A stretch of 64,000 bases of DNA from Kordiimonadales bacterium (GTDB lineage: Bacteria; Pseudomonadota; Alphaproteobacteria; Sphingomonadales; Kordiimonadaceae), in assembly GCA_002401685.1 (NCBI GenBank), contig NVTU01000008.1, positions 1-64,000 of the forward strand, given 5' to 3'. Shown here piece after piece: positions 20,556 to 29,948 of this stretch. Every line of letters starts with the position of its first letter. Positions within the stretch are counted from its first letter, which is position 1. The notes beneath the pieces are model-generated. The model did no database searches. It was not told the origin of the DNA and was given only the letters and a program-made list of their open reading frames with translations. Both the position numbers and the translations under genes were made by a program.

Positions 20556-21175
20556 AGAATAATGCCGCCAATACAAAACAAAGTGGATACACGCTGGTTG
20601 CCATGACCCTCCACTGGGTCTTGGCCGCTTTAATAACGTCTCAGTTCCTGGTGGGACCCGTGATGACACGGCTTTCGGATGCGGATGCCGACTTACAGTT
20701 TACGCTCTATCAATTCCATAAGTCGATTGGCATAACTATATTGATCCTGATGGGCATCCGGTTGGTATGGCGCATACTGCACAAACCACCCGCCCTGCCT
20801 GAGGACTTTCCCGCTACTATCGTTACTGTCTCAAAGGTGGTTCACGGGACCCTCTATGCCTTGGTGATTATCCTTTGCTTAGTTGGCTGGTCGTTGGTCT
20901 CTGCGTCACCCTACAATATTCCTACCGTCTTATTTGGTGAAGTCGTCTGGCCGCATATCTGGTTTATGGAGCAACTAACCGATAAACAGGCCGCAGAAAC
21001 AGCTTTAAAAGCTGTACACACGTATGGCGCTTATGTCCTTCTAACACTTGTAACTCTGCATACTTTCGCAGCGCTGTATCACCAGTTTTACCGTAAAGAT
21101 GGTCTTATAGGGCGCATGTTGCCTTTCGCGCCGCGTGCGCCTAGCGCACCGAACCCCGCAAAGGAAAAAGGATGA
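20552..21175 (+). CDS. cytochrome b561 family protein
   Basis: MTLHWVLAALI, FHKSIGITILILMGIRLVWR, HTYGAYVLLTLVTLHTFAALYHQF (paired His in TM helices). Confidence 0.9.
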   Translation: MKNNAANTKQSGYTLVAMTLHWVLAALITSQFLVGPVMTRLSDADADLQFTLYQFHKSIGITILILMGIRLVWRILHKPPALPEDFPATIVTVSKVVHGTLYALVIILCLVGWSLVSASPYNIPTVLFGEVVWPHIWFMEQLTDKQAAETALKAVHTYGAYVLLTLVTLHTFAALYHQFYRKDGLIGRMLPFAPRAPSAPNPAKEKG

Positions 21176-21741
21176 CGACAAAAACCCTGATAGTTTGTTT
21201 TCTGCTTTCCGTATTTTCCGCAAGCGCGTTGGCCAGCGACTGGATCATTGATAAAGAGGCCAGCCACGTCAGTTTTTTTGCCAAGCAAACGGGTAATAAG
21301 TTCACAGGGTCCTTCAGCAGGTTCACTATTGAGGTGTCCTTTGACCCATCACACCCAGAAAGTGGTTCAATTACCGCGAAAATTGATATGACGTCGTTGG
21401 ACGCTGGCGACAAGCAGCGCAACATCGCCCTCCCCGGCAAAGAATGGTTTGATAGTGAGATTTTCCCAACGGCCAATTTTGTATCTTCATCGATGTCTAA
21501 AACCAGCGACGGCACCTATGTTGCTCGTGGCGCCCTAACCTTGCACGGCGTGACAAAGCCCATCTCTTTGCCTTTTACTTTTGTTGAAAGCGAAGGGAAA
21601 GCTCGGGTCACCGCGATGATCTCGCTCAATAGAGGTGATTTTGGTGTCGGATCTGGTGCATGGGCAACAGGAAAATGGGTCAGTCTTGAAGTTGGCGTGG
21701 AAATATCCATCGTTGCTGAGCGCGCAGGAGAGAGCCAATAA
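21172..21741 (+). CDS. YceI family protein
   Basis: DWIIDKEASHVSFFAKQTGNKFTGSFSRF..., LHGVTKPISLPF, RGDFGVG. Confidence 0.9.
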   Translation: MTTKTLIVCFLLSVFSASALASDWIIDKEASHVSFFAKQTGNKFTGSFSRFTIEVSFDPSHPESGSITAKIDMTSLDAGDKQRNIALPGKEWFDSEIFPTANFVSSSMSKTSDGTYVARGALTLHGVTKPISLPFTFVESEGKARVTAMISLNRGDFGVGSGAWATGKWVSLEVGVEISIVAERAGESQ

Positions 21742-22370
21742 TGCCCTACAGAAAGAACTTGAAAATTGCCGCTATCGGCATGCTGCTTTTACTGGCTGGC
21801 TGCGCGTCTCTAGCCAAAATAATTTATCCTGTCATCACAGATCCACTCAAAAGCAAGCCTGGCGTCTACGCACTGGATAGCGACCACGCCAATATTATAT
21901 TTTCGCTCAATCACTTGGGGTTCTCCCTGCACCACGGCCGCTTCAACAAAATCTCTGGGTCGCTAGAGCTGGACACAAGCGCACCGGAGGCCAGTTCGTT
22001 ATTCATAACCATCAACACAGCCAGCATTGATACCAATAGTCAGGTTTTGGATGATGACCTCCGATCACCGAAAATGTTTGATGCCGCAGCTTTCCCAGAG
22101 GCGACTTTCCAAAGCACGGTCATTCGCCTAACAGGCGACACAACAGCCGTGATAGAGGGGATGCTTAATATTAAAGGTGTGAAAAAGCCTGTAACCATTG
22201 AAGCAACATTCATTGGCAGCGGCGTAAACCCGCTGAACGGATTGCAAACTATTGGGTTTAGCGGGAAAGGTAGCTTCAAACGATCAGACTTTGGCCTGAA
22301 CGAATGGCTACCGTTTGTTGGGGATGATATAGCGCTGATAATAGAGGCGGAATTCACCCGCCTCAAATAA
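21741..22370 (+). CDS. YceI family lipoprotein
   Basis: Lipobox LLLAGCAS; YALDSDHANIIFSLNHLGFSLHHGRFNKISG, LNIKGVKKPVTIEATF. Confidence 0.9.
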   Translation: MPYRKNLKIAAIGMLLLLAGCASLAKIIYPVITDPLKSKPGVYALDSDHANIIFSLNHLGFSLHHGRFNKISGSLELDTSAPEASSLFITINTASIDTNSQVLDDDLRSPKMFDAAAFPEATFQSTVIRLTGDTTAVIEGMLNIKGVKKPVTIEATFIGSGVNPLNGLQTIGFSGKGSFKRSDFGLNEWLPFVGDDIALIIEAEFTRLK

Positions 22371-22422
22371 TTAACTGCCTAATCAAAAATATTTAGGCAC
22401 ACTAAGCATTTGATACTTAGTG

Positions 22423-22833
22423 TTAAAACCGTTTTTGGCGGCTAGCAATACCGCGTTCAATTGCTGCGGCTGTTAGCCGATCGATATTAAAATGGTGGCG
22501 GATCATTTCCAGAAGGCGCAATTCTTCTTGGCTTAAATTACCATCTGATGCAGCCACTTCGCACGCGAGCGCATAAACAAGGTCAAGATGTGTTTCAGGT
22601 ACAGCTTCGTGAACAAGACCAAGAACGGCATCAAGCCCTTCTTCACTTTGAAGAAGGTCGATGCAGCTTTCGGTATCAGCGCGGAGTTTTTCAACGTTAT
22701 AGTCCTGAAAGGCAGGAAGATACCCGACAAGACCTGTCATGCGGGTTAACTCGCTGTCCGTCATTTTATTATCCGAAGCCGCAACTGTGACCATGGTGTA
22801 AACGAGGGCGGTTTCTGGGCTGACTGTAGACAT
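22423..22833 (-). CDS. TerB-like tellurite resistance family protein
   Basis: DNKMTDSELTRMTGLVGYLP...VAASDGNLSQEELRLLEMIRHHF acidic EF-like motifs. Confidence 0.75.
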   Translation of the reverse strand: MSTVSPETALVYTMVTVAASDNKMTDSELTRMTGLVGYLPAFQDYNVEKLRADTESCIDLLQSEEGLDAVLGLVHEAVPETHLDLVYALACEVAASDGNLSQEELRLLEMIRHHFNIDRLTAAAIERGIASRQKRF

Positions 22834-22892
22834 ATAACTCTCCTTTGTCCGCAAACTATAATGCGAACTCCAGCTTCACAAGGGAAATAAAC

Positions 22893-22914
22893 ATCCCTTC
22901 TCTGAGGAAGGGAT
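22893..22914 (-). terminator. hairpin between helicase and terB-like gene, probable terminator
   Basis: ATCCCTT-N8-AAGGGAT perfect 7-bp inverted repeat 45 nt past the helicase stop on the minus strand; weak T-run. Confidence 0.4.
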
Positions 22915-22958
22915 TCTTTAGCGGAATAACCTCTGAAGTTTGGGTTGTTTCTTGCCTT

Positions 22959-25790
22959 TTATGCTGGCTGCAGGGGCAAAAATTCACGAACAATTTGTAC
23001 GGCTTCACTCAGCCCTACTCGCTGCCTCTCAACACCTTCTGGCAGTGCCTCAAGAAGTCGTGTTGGGGTCTGGCCATCGAGTATCACAAACACACCCCTA
23101 TCATCGGTGCGCCTGATCAGTCTTCCGTATGCTTGTGAGAGTTTCAAACGTGCGAGCATTTCGTCATACTGCCTGCCACCAAAGGCCGCGCGGCGGGCAC
23201 GGTGCAGCAGGTTAGGCCTAGGCCACGGCACCCGGTCAAAAACAATCAGCCGCAGGCTATCACCCGGCACATCAACGCCGTCGCGTACAGCGTCTGTTCC
23301 CAGCAAGCAGGCATCTCTGTCATCCCGGAATATATCCACAAGTGTCGCGGTATCAACCGGGTCAACATGCTGGCCGTAAAACGGAATACCCTCTTCTTCC
23401 ATCGCGCCAGCGATATGAGAATAAGTCATCCGCAAGCGACTAATCGCCGTGAACAGCCCAAGCGCGCCGCCGCCAGACGCTAAAAACAAGGCCCGGTACG
23501 CGCTTGCCACTTGCTGCGGGTCGTTTTTGTTCACATCGCCCACGACAATAATTTTCGTTTGTTTGTCGTAGTCAAAGGGCGACGCCACATAAAGACGTTT
23601 AGGCGGCACCAGCAAATGCTGTGCACCGGTGCGCATATCGGCGCTCGCCCAGTTTTCTTCACCATCTGATTTATCCCTGAGCGTGGCCGAGGTAATGAGC
23701 ACACCGTGCGCATTTTCCAGCACCACACTGGCAAAAGGCTTGGTTGGATCAACAAAATGGCGGCAATAGGCAATATCTCGCTCGCGGCCATCAATGCGGT
23801 CAACGGCCAGCCAATCGACAAAATCGTCCGGTACAGAGCCGCCGAGACCTTCGGTGATTGCAGCCCATGTGGTTACAGTGTCCGCCCGCATTCGAAGCGA
23901 CCGGGCGCTTGCCTCGAGCCTGCCACGCGAACTGCTATCAAGGACATCCGCATCTTCATCAAGGCGCTGTATCAGCAAAGTCGCTAGCCCCGTCATTGGC
24001 CGCGCCAAGTTTGCAAGACCGGTGAAAAGCGCCTGCGCAGCATCAACCAAACCTTCGATCGGGTCTGCGATACTGGCCTCAAGCGAATGCGGACCCCTTG
24101 CATCTGACCGCGCCATTACTTGTGCCCGCAAAAGCATTAAAAATGTTTCAAAGCGAGTGATCGGCGCTGCGCCTGTAACTCGGCCGAGCCAATTGTCTGA
24201 GGGCAGCAGGCGTGCGGCTTCTAAAATATCATCAAGCAATTCTTTGGCGTCGTCATCATCTGTGATGAGCTCTTCAACACGGTTCTTCAGTCCCCGCGCC
24301 CTGGTATTACCACCGTTTTCTTTACCCCGCAGCCAGCGTCTCAAATCCGCGCCCTCTAGGCCCGATAGGTGCACACTAAAGGCGCTGTCAGCGGCTTCAA
24401 AAACATGGTGCCCTTCATCAAAAACTATCCGTTTCGGCAAATCCGGGTCCCCGGCCCGGCTTGCCGCTTGCGCCACTACCAGCGCATGGTTTGCCACCAC
24501 CAAATCTGCATGCTTTGATTTCCGTACGCTTTTCTCGATGAAACAGCGCCTGAAGTGCGAGCAGGCTGAATAGAGGCATTCACCGCGCCTGTCCGTTAAG
24601 CCCGCAATCCGGCCACGGCCGAAGTGGGCGCCAAGCCAGCTAGGGAAATCGCCGCCGATCATGTCGCCGTCTCGGCTATAGCGCGCCCAGCGGGCCACCA
24701 GCCCGATCAGTATTTTATCGCGGTCCATACCGTCTGCGGGGTTTGAGCGCCCCATAACAGCGCGTGTTGCTTCTTCAAGGTTAAGCAGGCAGGCGTAATT
24801 TTCGCGGCCTTTGCGAATAACAGCGCGTTTGGCTTTGATGCGCGGATCAGGATACAGTTTGGATAGTTCCTGATCCAGCTGGCGCTGAAGGTTCTTAGTA
24901 AATGTCGAAAGCCAAACCGGGCCATCGTTTTTCTCGGCCCAAAGGCTGGCGGGGGCAATGTAACCCAGCGTTTTCCCGGTACCTGTACCCGCTTCCAAGA
25001 GCTGTATATTTGGCCCTTCGGCCATTTCGCGTGGTTTGAAAACATGAGTAGCGGCCGCGGCGTAGCGCTCCTGCCCCTCACGCTTCTCGGATTTTTCACC
25101 TAACAGTTTCGAGAGCCGTGCCTGGCTCTCTTCGCCTAACACTGCATCATCACCAGGCGGCGGCGGCGGTGCACCATCTTCCCATTCTGGCAGCGCCATC
25201 CAAACGTTGAGGCCATCTTCCCGGCTGTGATCCGCATATGTCTCAATAGCACCGATTACCAGCGGCCCCCACGACCAGCCAGCCTTTGCCATCATCATCG
25301 CGACGCGGCTGCCGCCTGCTCGGTACCGGTAGGTTTCAGAACCTGCATCGGCTAACAACCTTTCGGCCACCTGGTGCAAAACCAAGCATTCATCTTCTGA
25401 AGAGTTGATGGTTGTGTCCAACCTCAGCGCCGACAAAAGTCCCGATATCGTCGGCAAACAGTACCGCGCAGGCCGAATGAACGCATAAAGTTCAAGCAGA
25501 TCATACGCCCGAATTTGCGGCACACCCAAGCGCTGGGCCGTCGTAACGCGGTTCACAACGATATGAGGGTTGCGGGTTATGCGATCGCACGCGGCATCAA
25601 GGGATAGCTCCTCAATCTCACCGTCAGCGCTAAAAATCATTGCTGACCGAATGCCGACAACAGCTGTAGGCAAAGACCGAAGGCTCGTGCCTCGGCGTTC
25701 TGCGTCTACAACCAGATCTGCTATTTGTTCTGTCGGCCGATAGTCTTCCATCGGCGCAGCATAGGGGCGAGCAACGGCAAAAAAAAGCAC
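22959..25790 (-). CDS. ATP-dependent DNA helicase, DinG/XPD-like
   Basis: LLEAGTGTGKTLGYIAPA Walker A, VVANHALVVAQ, FDEGHHVFEAA (DEGH), Fe-S type Cys cluster, LSQAYGRLIRRTDDRGVFVILDGQ. Confidence 0.9.
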   Translation of the reverse strand: MLFFAVARPYAAPMEDYRPTEQIADLVVDAERRGTSLRSLPTAVVGIRSAMIFSADGEIEELSLDAACDRITRNPHIVVNRVTTAQRLGVPQIRAYDLLELYAFIRPARYCLPTISGLLSALRLDTTINSSEDECLVLHQVAERLLADAGSETYRYRAGGSRVAMMMAKAGWSWGPLVIGAIETYADHSREDGLNVWMALPEWEDGAPPPPPGDDAVLGEESQARLSKLLGEKSEKREGQERYAAAATHVFKPREMAEGPNIQLLEAGTGTGKTLGYIAPASLWAEKNDGPVWLSTFTKNLQRQLDQELSKLYPDPRIKAKRAVIRKGRENYACLLNLEEATRAVMGRSNPADGMDRDKILIGLVARWARYSRDGDMIGGDFPSWLGAHFGRGRIAGLTDRRGECLYSACSHFRRCFIEKSVRKSKHADLVVANHALVVAQAASRAGDPDLPKRIVFDEGHHVFEAADSAFSVHLSGLEGADLRRWLRGKENGGNTRARGLKNRVEELITDDDDAKELLDDILEAARLLPSDNWLGRVTGAAPITRFETFLMLLRAQVMARSDARGPHSLEASIADPIEGLVDAAQALFTGLANLARPMTGLATLLIQRLDEDADVLDSSSRGRLEASARSLRMRADTVTTWAAITEGLGGSVPDDFVDWLAVDRIDGRERDIAYCRHFVDPTKPFASVVLENAHGVLITSATLRDKSDGEENWASADMRTGAQHLLVPPKRLYVASPFDYDKQTKIIVVGDVNKNDPQQVASAYRALFLASGGGALGLFTAISRLRMTYSHIAGAMEEEGIPFYGQHVDPVDTATLVDIFRDDRDACLLGTDAVRDGVDVPGDSLRLIVFDRVPWPRPNLLHRARRAAFGGRQYDEMLARLKLSQAYGRLIRRTDDRGVFVILDGQTPTRLLEALPEGVERQRVGLSEAVQIVREFLPLQPA

Positions 25791-25911
25791 CGATTGATGC
25801 CAAATTTCAGTTGCTGCAGGAAACTGTTCAAAAATAGGTGTTTAACTTGACGGAAGGCCTTAGAATACATAGTGTCCGGCGGCTTTTAACCTTTTTTTCG
25901 TGGTGACTTTT

Positions 25912-27483
25912 ATGACTGTAGATATCGATCTCGCACTTTCCTCTGGCGCATGGCCGTTCAAAGAAGCTGCAAAATTGGTCAAACGGTTCAAACGTAATCC
26001 GCCAGAAAAAGGTTATGTGTTGTTCCAAACAGGGTATGGCCCATCAGGTTTGCCGCACCTTGGTACGTTTGGCGAGGTCGCGCGGACCAGTATGGTTATT
26101 CGCGCCTTTCAGGAAATTTCTGACATTCCAACCAAGCTCATCTGTTTTTCAGATGATATGGATGGGCTTCGCAAAGTACCGCCGAATGTGCCGAACCAGG
26201 AACTGCTGACGGCAGCGCTCGGCAAGCCGCTGACTGATGTGCCCGATCCGTTCGGAACGCACGATAGTTTTGGTGCCCACAATAATGCGCGGCTACAAGC
26301 GTTTCTTGACCAGTTTGGCTTTGACTATGAGTTTCTATCATCAACCGAATGCTACCGCTCAGGCCGATTTGACGCGACGCTGTTGAAGATTTGCCAGCGC
26401 TACGACAAAGTTATCAATGTTATTCTACCAACGCTTGGTGAAGAGCGCCGCAAAACATACAGCCCGTTTTTGCCGCTATGCCCAGACACAGGCAAAGTAT
26501 TGCAAGTACCTGTGCATATTATCGACGCGGAAAAAGGCCTTATTTCGTACGAAACCGAGCAGGGCCGCAAAATTGAAACGTCTGTCACCGGCGGCAATGT
26601 AAAATGCCAATGGAAAGTGGATTGGGCCATGCGCTGGGATGCGCTGGATGTTGATTACGAGATGGCCGGCAAGGATCTGGACGAAAGCGTGAAGCTTTCT
26701 TCGATTATTCGGCGCGTGCTAGGCGGCCAACCCCCTGAAGCGCTTAGTTATGAGATGTTCCTTGATGACCAAGGGCATAAAATCTCAAAGTCCAAGGGTA
26801 ACGGCATTTCAATTGAAGAATGGCTGGCGTATGCCAGCCCTGAAAGCCTATCGCTTTATATGTATCAAAGCCCACGCAAAGCTAAGCGCCTGCATTTTGA
26901 TGTCATCCCAAAAGCAGTGGACGAATATTATACCTTCCTTGGGAAATATCAGGAGCAAGAGCAAGGCGACCGGTACAAAAACCCGGTATGGCACATACAC
27001 GGCGGAAAAGTTGGGCAGGACGAAATACCGATCAGTTTTGCGTTGTTGCTTAATCTGGTATCTGCTGCCAATGCAGAAGACAAAGCGACCTTGTGGGGCT
27101 TTGTTGCAAAATATGCTGAAGGCGCCAACGCTGAGAAATTCCCTGCACTCGACAACCTGATGGATTATGCGCTCAAGTATTTTGAAGACTTTGTAAAACC
27201 AAACAAGTCTTTCAGGCCAGCAACAGATCAGGAGACTATTGCTTTCAAAAGTTTGCTAAAACGACTTTCTACTTTTGATGCAACCGAAAATGATGCCAAC
27301 GTGATTATGACGGAAGTCTACTCAGCAGGCAAAGATGCGGAGTTTGAAAACCTGCGTGATTGGTTCAAAGCCTGCTACGAAGTACTGTTGGGGCAAAGCC
27401 AGGGCCCAAGAATGGGCGGTTTCATTGCCCTTTACGGCATTGAAGAGACCAAGCTACTCATCGAAAATGCCTTAAATGGTTAA
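25912..27483 (+). CDS. lysK: lysine--tRNA ligase, class I
   Basis: GYGPSGLPHLGTFGEVARTSMV (HIGH-like) and DDQGHKISKSKGNGISIEEWL (KMSKS-like). Confidence 0.93.
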   Translation: MTVDIDLALSSGAWPFKEAAKLVKRFKRNPPEKGYVLFQTGYGPSGLPHLGTFGEVARTSMVIRAFQEISDIPTKLICFSDDMDGLRKVPPNVPNQELLTAALGKPLTDVPDPFGTHDSFGAHNNARLQAFLDQFGFDYEFLSSTECYRSGRFDATLLKICQRYDKVINVILPTLGEERRKTYSPFLPLCPDTGKVLQVPVHIIDAEKGLISYETEQGRKIETSVTGGNVKCQWKVDWAMRWDALDVDYEMAGKDLDESVKLSSIIRRVLGGQPPEALSYEMFLDDQGHKISKSKGNGISIEEWLAYASPESLSLYMYQSPRKAKRLHFDVIPKAVDEYYTFLGKYQEQEQGDRYKNPVWHIHGGKVGQDEIPISFALLLNLVSAANAEDKATLWGFVAKYAEGANAEKFPALDNLMDYALKYFEDFVKPNKSFRPATDQETIAFKSLLKRLSTFDATENDANVIMTEVYSAGKDAEFENLRDWFKACYEVLLGQSQGPRMGGFIALYGIEETKLLIENALNG

Positions 27484-27723
27484 CTAGATAATCAAAAGCG
27501 GCCTTGACCATCACGGGTTTCAACTAAAATTTGAACCCGTTGATGGTTCTACGTTTATTTACAGTTAGTTACAGATATAATTTAACGTCAATTTCCTGCA
27601 TCGGAAGATTATACTGGAGTCTTCATCAATGGAAGACCCCGTCGAAATGTAAGATAATGCGTTGTTTTAACAAACGAAATTTAACTTTTGGGGTTTAGGC
27701 TAGCGTCCTGTCTGTTGCTATGT

Positions 27724-27770
27724 GTGACGGAATTTAATTAATGCACTAATCAAATTCCGTCACTTTTGAT
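27724..27770. other. long perfect inverted repeat, possible terminator or sRNA hairpin
   Basis: GTGACGGAATTT ... AAATTCCGTCAC (12/12) with inner ATTA/TAAT pairing, followed by TTTTGAT. Confidence 0.5.
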
Positions 27771-27850
27771 AGATTCTATGCCGATAGCAAGAAAATAGTT
27801 TATAAGCAGTATGTTACGACACAATCCTGAGCTTATTATCATTCAATTTT

Positions 27851-28054
27851 TTAGGTGTCGCCCACTTCAGCCTCAAAAATGTCTTCGATCTGACTTGAGA
27901 AGACAGCCGCGAATTTAAACGCCAACGGCAAACTTGGATCATATTTCTGCCGTTCGATCGAATTAATCGTCTGGCGCGACACCCCAAGGCGGTCGGCCAA
28001 TTCCTGTTGGCTCCAGTCGCGTTCAGCCCTTAGAACTTTCAGGCGGTTCTTCAT
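27851..28054 (-). CDS. XRE-family helix-turn-helix transcriptional regulator
   Basis: MKNRLKVLRAERDWSQQELADRLGVSRQTINSIERQKYDPSLPLAFKFAAVF. Confidence 0.9.
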   Translation of the reverse strand: MKNRLKVLRAERDWSQQELADRLGVSRQTINSIERQKYDPSLPLAFKFAAVFSSQIEDIFEAEVGDT

Positions 28055-28431
28055 TTATATTTCCTCGTCACGTACACAAGTGCCGCGCCCCATGTCCCAA
28101 TAAGGGCCGGGAAAATGAAGATTGCCTGCAAGGGCGGAAAACCTACACCTTCTGCGAAGCCGTATGTAAATGTGGCCAGCCCAACAAGTAAAAAGGATAT
28201 CAATACGGCCTGGCCTTGTATTTTCTTTTGCAGCTCGTCCATGGTCTCTACGAAAGTGAAAACGACCTTGAGTGCCAACAACACAGGCAACATTGGAACA
28301 AGCACGACCAATATGGTTACCCACTGCGGCAAACTGACGAACTTCATAACTAAAATCGAAGAGACGAGTGTTACACTATAGAGCACCATAGCCAGAGCAA
28401 AATCGCGCGAATATTTTTTTGCCGCAGTCAT
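28051..28431 (-). CDS. small four-TM membrane protein (paralogue A)
   Basis: Hydrophobic; overlaps the XRE start by 4 nt; shares DELQKKI, ISFLLVG, FTYGF-EG-GFP with the next gene. Confidence 0.75.
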   Translation of the reverse strand: MTAAKKYSRDFALAMVLYSVTLVSSILVMKFVSLPQWVTILVVLVPMLPVLLALKVVFTFVETMDELQKKIQGQAVLISFLLVGLATFTYGFAEGVGFPPLQAIFIFPALIGTWGAALVYVTRKYK

Positions 28432-28513
28432 CGCAACCGTCCTTTGTTTGATACCGGACGCTTGCCCCTGTTAGTTTCTGCCGTACTCTGGCCAATATGT
28501 TTCAATCCGATTT

Positions 28514-28900
28514 TCATTTGTATTTTCTCGAAACAAAAGCCAGAGCCAATCCCTGGAAACCAATCAGCGCAGGCAAAATCCAAATCGATGGCAGGTGCGG
28601 AAAGCCCGCGCCCTCCAAAAACCCGTACGTGAATGTGCCAAAACCCACCAATAAAAACGATATGATAACCGACTCTGACATGATTTTTTTCTGTAGCTCA
28701 TCGACGCTTTTATAGAAGACAAGAGCAACCTTAAGCGCAAGAAGCGCGGGCAAGACAGGCAGAATGGCCAACAGCACAATGATCCAGGAGGCTAAGCCCT
28801 CATTAGCGCCAATGAAGTAATTCACGCCGAAAAGGACTACGGCGTATAAGCCAAGGGCTAAAAACAGATCTCGCTGGTATGTTTTTGCGGCACTATTCAT
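28514..28900 (-). CDS. small four-TM membrane protein (paralogue B)
   Basis: Paralogous to 28051..28431 by shared motifs and the C-terminal ...RKYK. Confidence 0.75.
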   Translation of the reverse strand: MNSAAKTYQRDLFLALGLYAVVLFGVNYFIGANEGLASWIIVLLAILPVLPALLALKVALVFYKSVDELQKKIMSESVIISFLLVGFGTFTYGFLEGAGFPHLPSIWILPALIGFQGLALAFVSRKYK

Positions 28901-28902
28901 CG

Positions 28903-29805
28903 TTACATTCCTTCTTTCACAGCAGCAGCAAGAGCTTTGGAAAAAGCCTCCGGCTGATCAATCATGATGAAATGGAAACTATTGTCTATAATCTCAATAC
29001 GACCATTTTGTAGGCCGACGTACTGTGTTTCGTAAAGAGCTTTGTTCTTTTCCCGGCCAAATGGCATTTGCTTGTCGTAGGCCGCGAGCACTGTAACCTG
29101 TGCTGTGATGCTCTTTAGGTTGCTTCGGTAATCTGTGCCAAGCGCTTCAGCGAAAGCAGTAGCCACTGTTGCCTGATCTGAGGCAGCACCCCATTCGAGA
29201 ACCGTTGGCAGGAAACTGACAGTTTTCGACTGGACACCAACGCCCTGTTTTTGTTGCTCTAAATACATTTCTCGTGGCATTTTCTTCATTTGCGCCGCAA
29301 AATACTGGGCACGTTGCCCCGCCTGTTCAGGCGAAACACCAGGCATCATAAGGCCAGCAAGAAACGGTAGGCTATCAACAACAAGCACATTCCGCACAAG
29401 ATCCGGCGCTTCATTCGCGATCATCAATGACATCAAGCCGCCAATCGAATGACCAACAAGTGTGACATCAGCTACTTTCGCGGTTCTTAGAGAACTGATG
29501 ATTTCATTGACCGTGGCTTGGAAGAACGCCTCCGAGCCTTCCCTGGCGGGTTCGCCAGCAAAGCCAGACGCCGTTACAACGAACACGTCGTTACTGACAG
29601 AATATTGTTTAGCCCAACTTTCCCACAAATCGCCGTGAGAGGCCAAGCCAGGAATAAAGACAATCGCGTGTGTTCCTGCTTTGCCGCTCCGTTCAATTGT
29701 AGAGGCTTCAGCGCCGATGCTTAGAAGCACAGGCAATAAAGCGAAGATTAGTGATTTCAAAATGATGCGTCTCATGGGGACCTCTATGTCGTTAGTGTTT
29801 TCCAT
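28903..29805 (-). CDS. secreted alpha/beta hydrolase
   Basis: Signal peptide, VFIPGLASHGDLWESW, LVGHSIGGLMSLMIA, SFHFIMIDQPEAF. Confidence 0.85.
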   Translation of the reverse strand: MENTNDIEVPMRRIILKSLIFALLPVLLSIGAEASTIERSGKAGTHAIVFIPGLASHGDLWESWAKQYSVSNDVFVVTASGFAGEPAREGSEAFFQATVNEIISSLRTAKVADVTLVGHSIGGLMSLMIANEAPDLVRNVLVVDSLPFLAGLMMPGVSPEQAGQRAQYFAAQMKKMPREMYLEQQKQGVGVQSKTVSFLPTVLEWGAASDQATVATAFAEALGTDYRSNLKSITAQVTVLAAYDKQMPFGREKNKALYETQYVGLQNGRIEIIDNSFHFIMIDQPEAFSKALAAAVKEGM

Positions 29806-29883
29806 TATGTACAGTTTCCTTTACATATTAACTTACACAACGGATGTCAAGGGTCCTTGATACCAGTTCGCTGAAGTAATAAT

Positions 29884-29914
29884 AAAAAAGGCCCTACCGT
29901 CACGGTAGAGCCTT
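29884..29914 (-). terminator. Rho-independent terminator downstream of grpE
   Basis: AAGGCcCTACCGT-C-ACGGTAGaGCCTT with T-run on the minus strand (aaaaaa on plus). Confidence 0.75.
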
Positions 29915-29948
29915 CTCAAATCGTTTTAAAAAGAGGAGCTTTGCCTCG

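Noticed and set aside
23794-24573. 259-aa plus-strand ORF inside the helicase
   Set aside because: Ser/Arg-rich antisense shadow of the DinG-like helicase.
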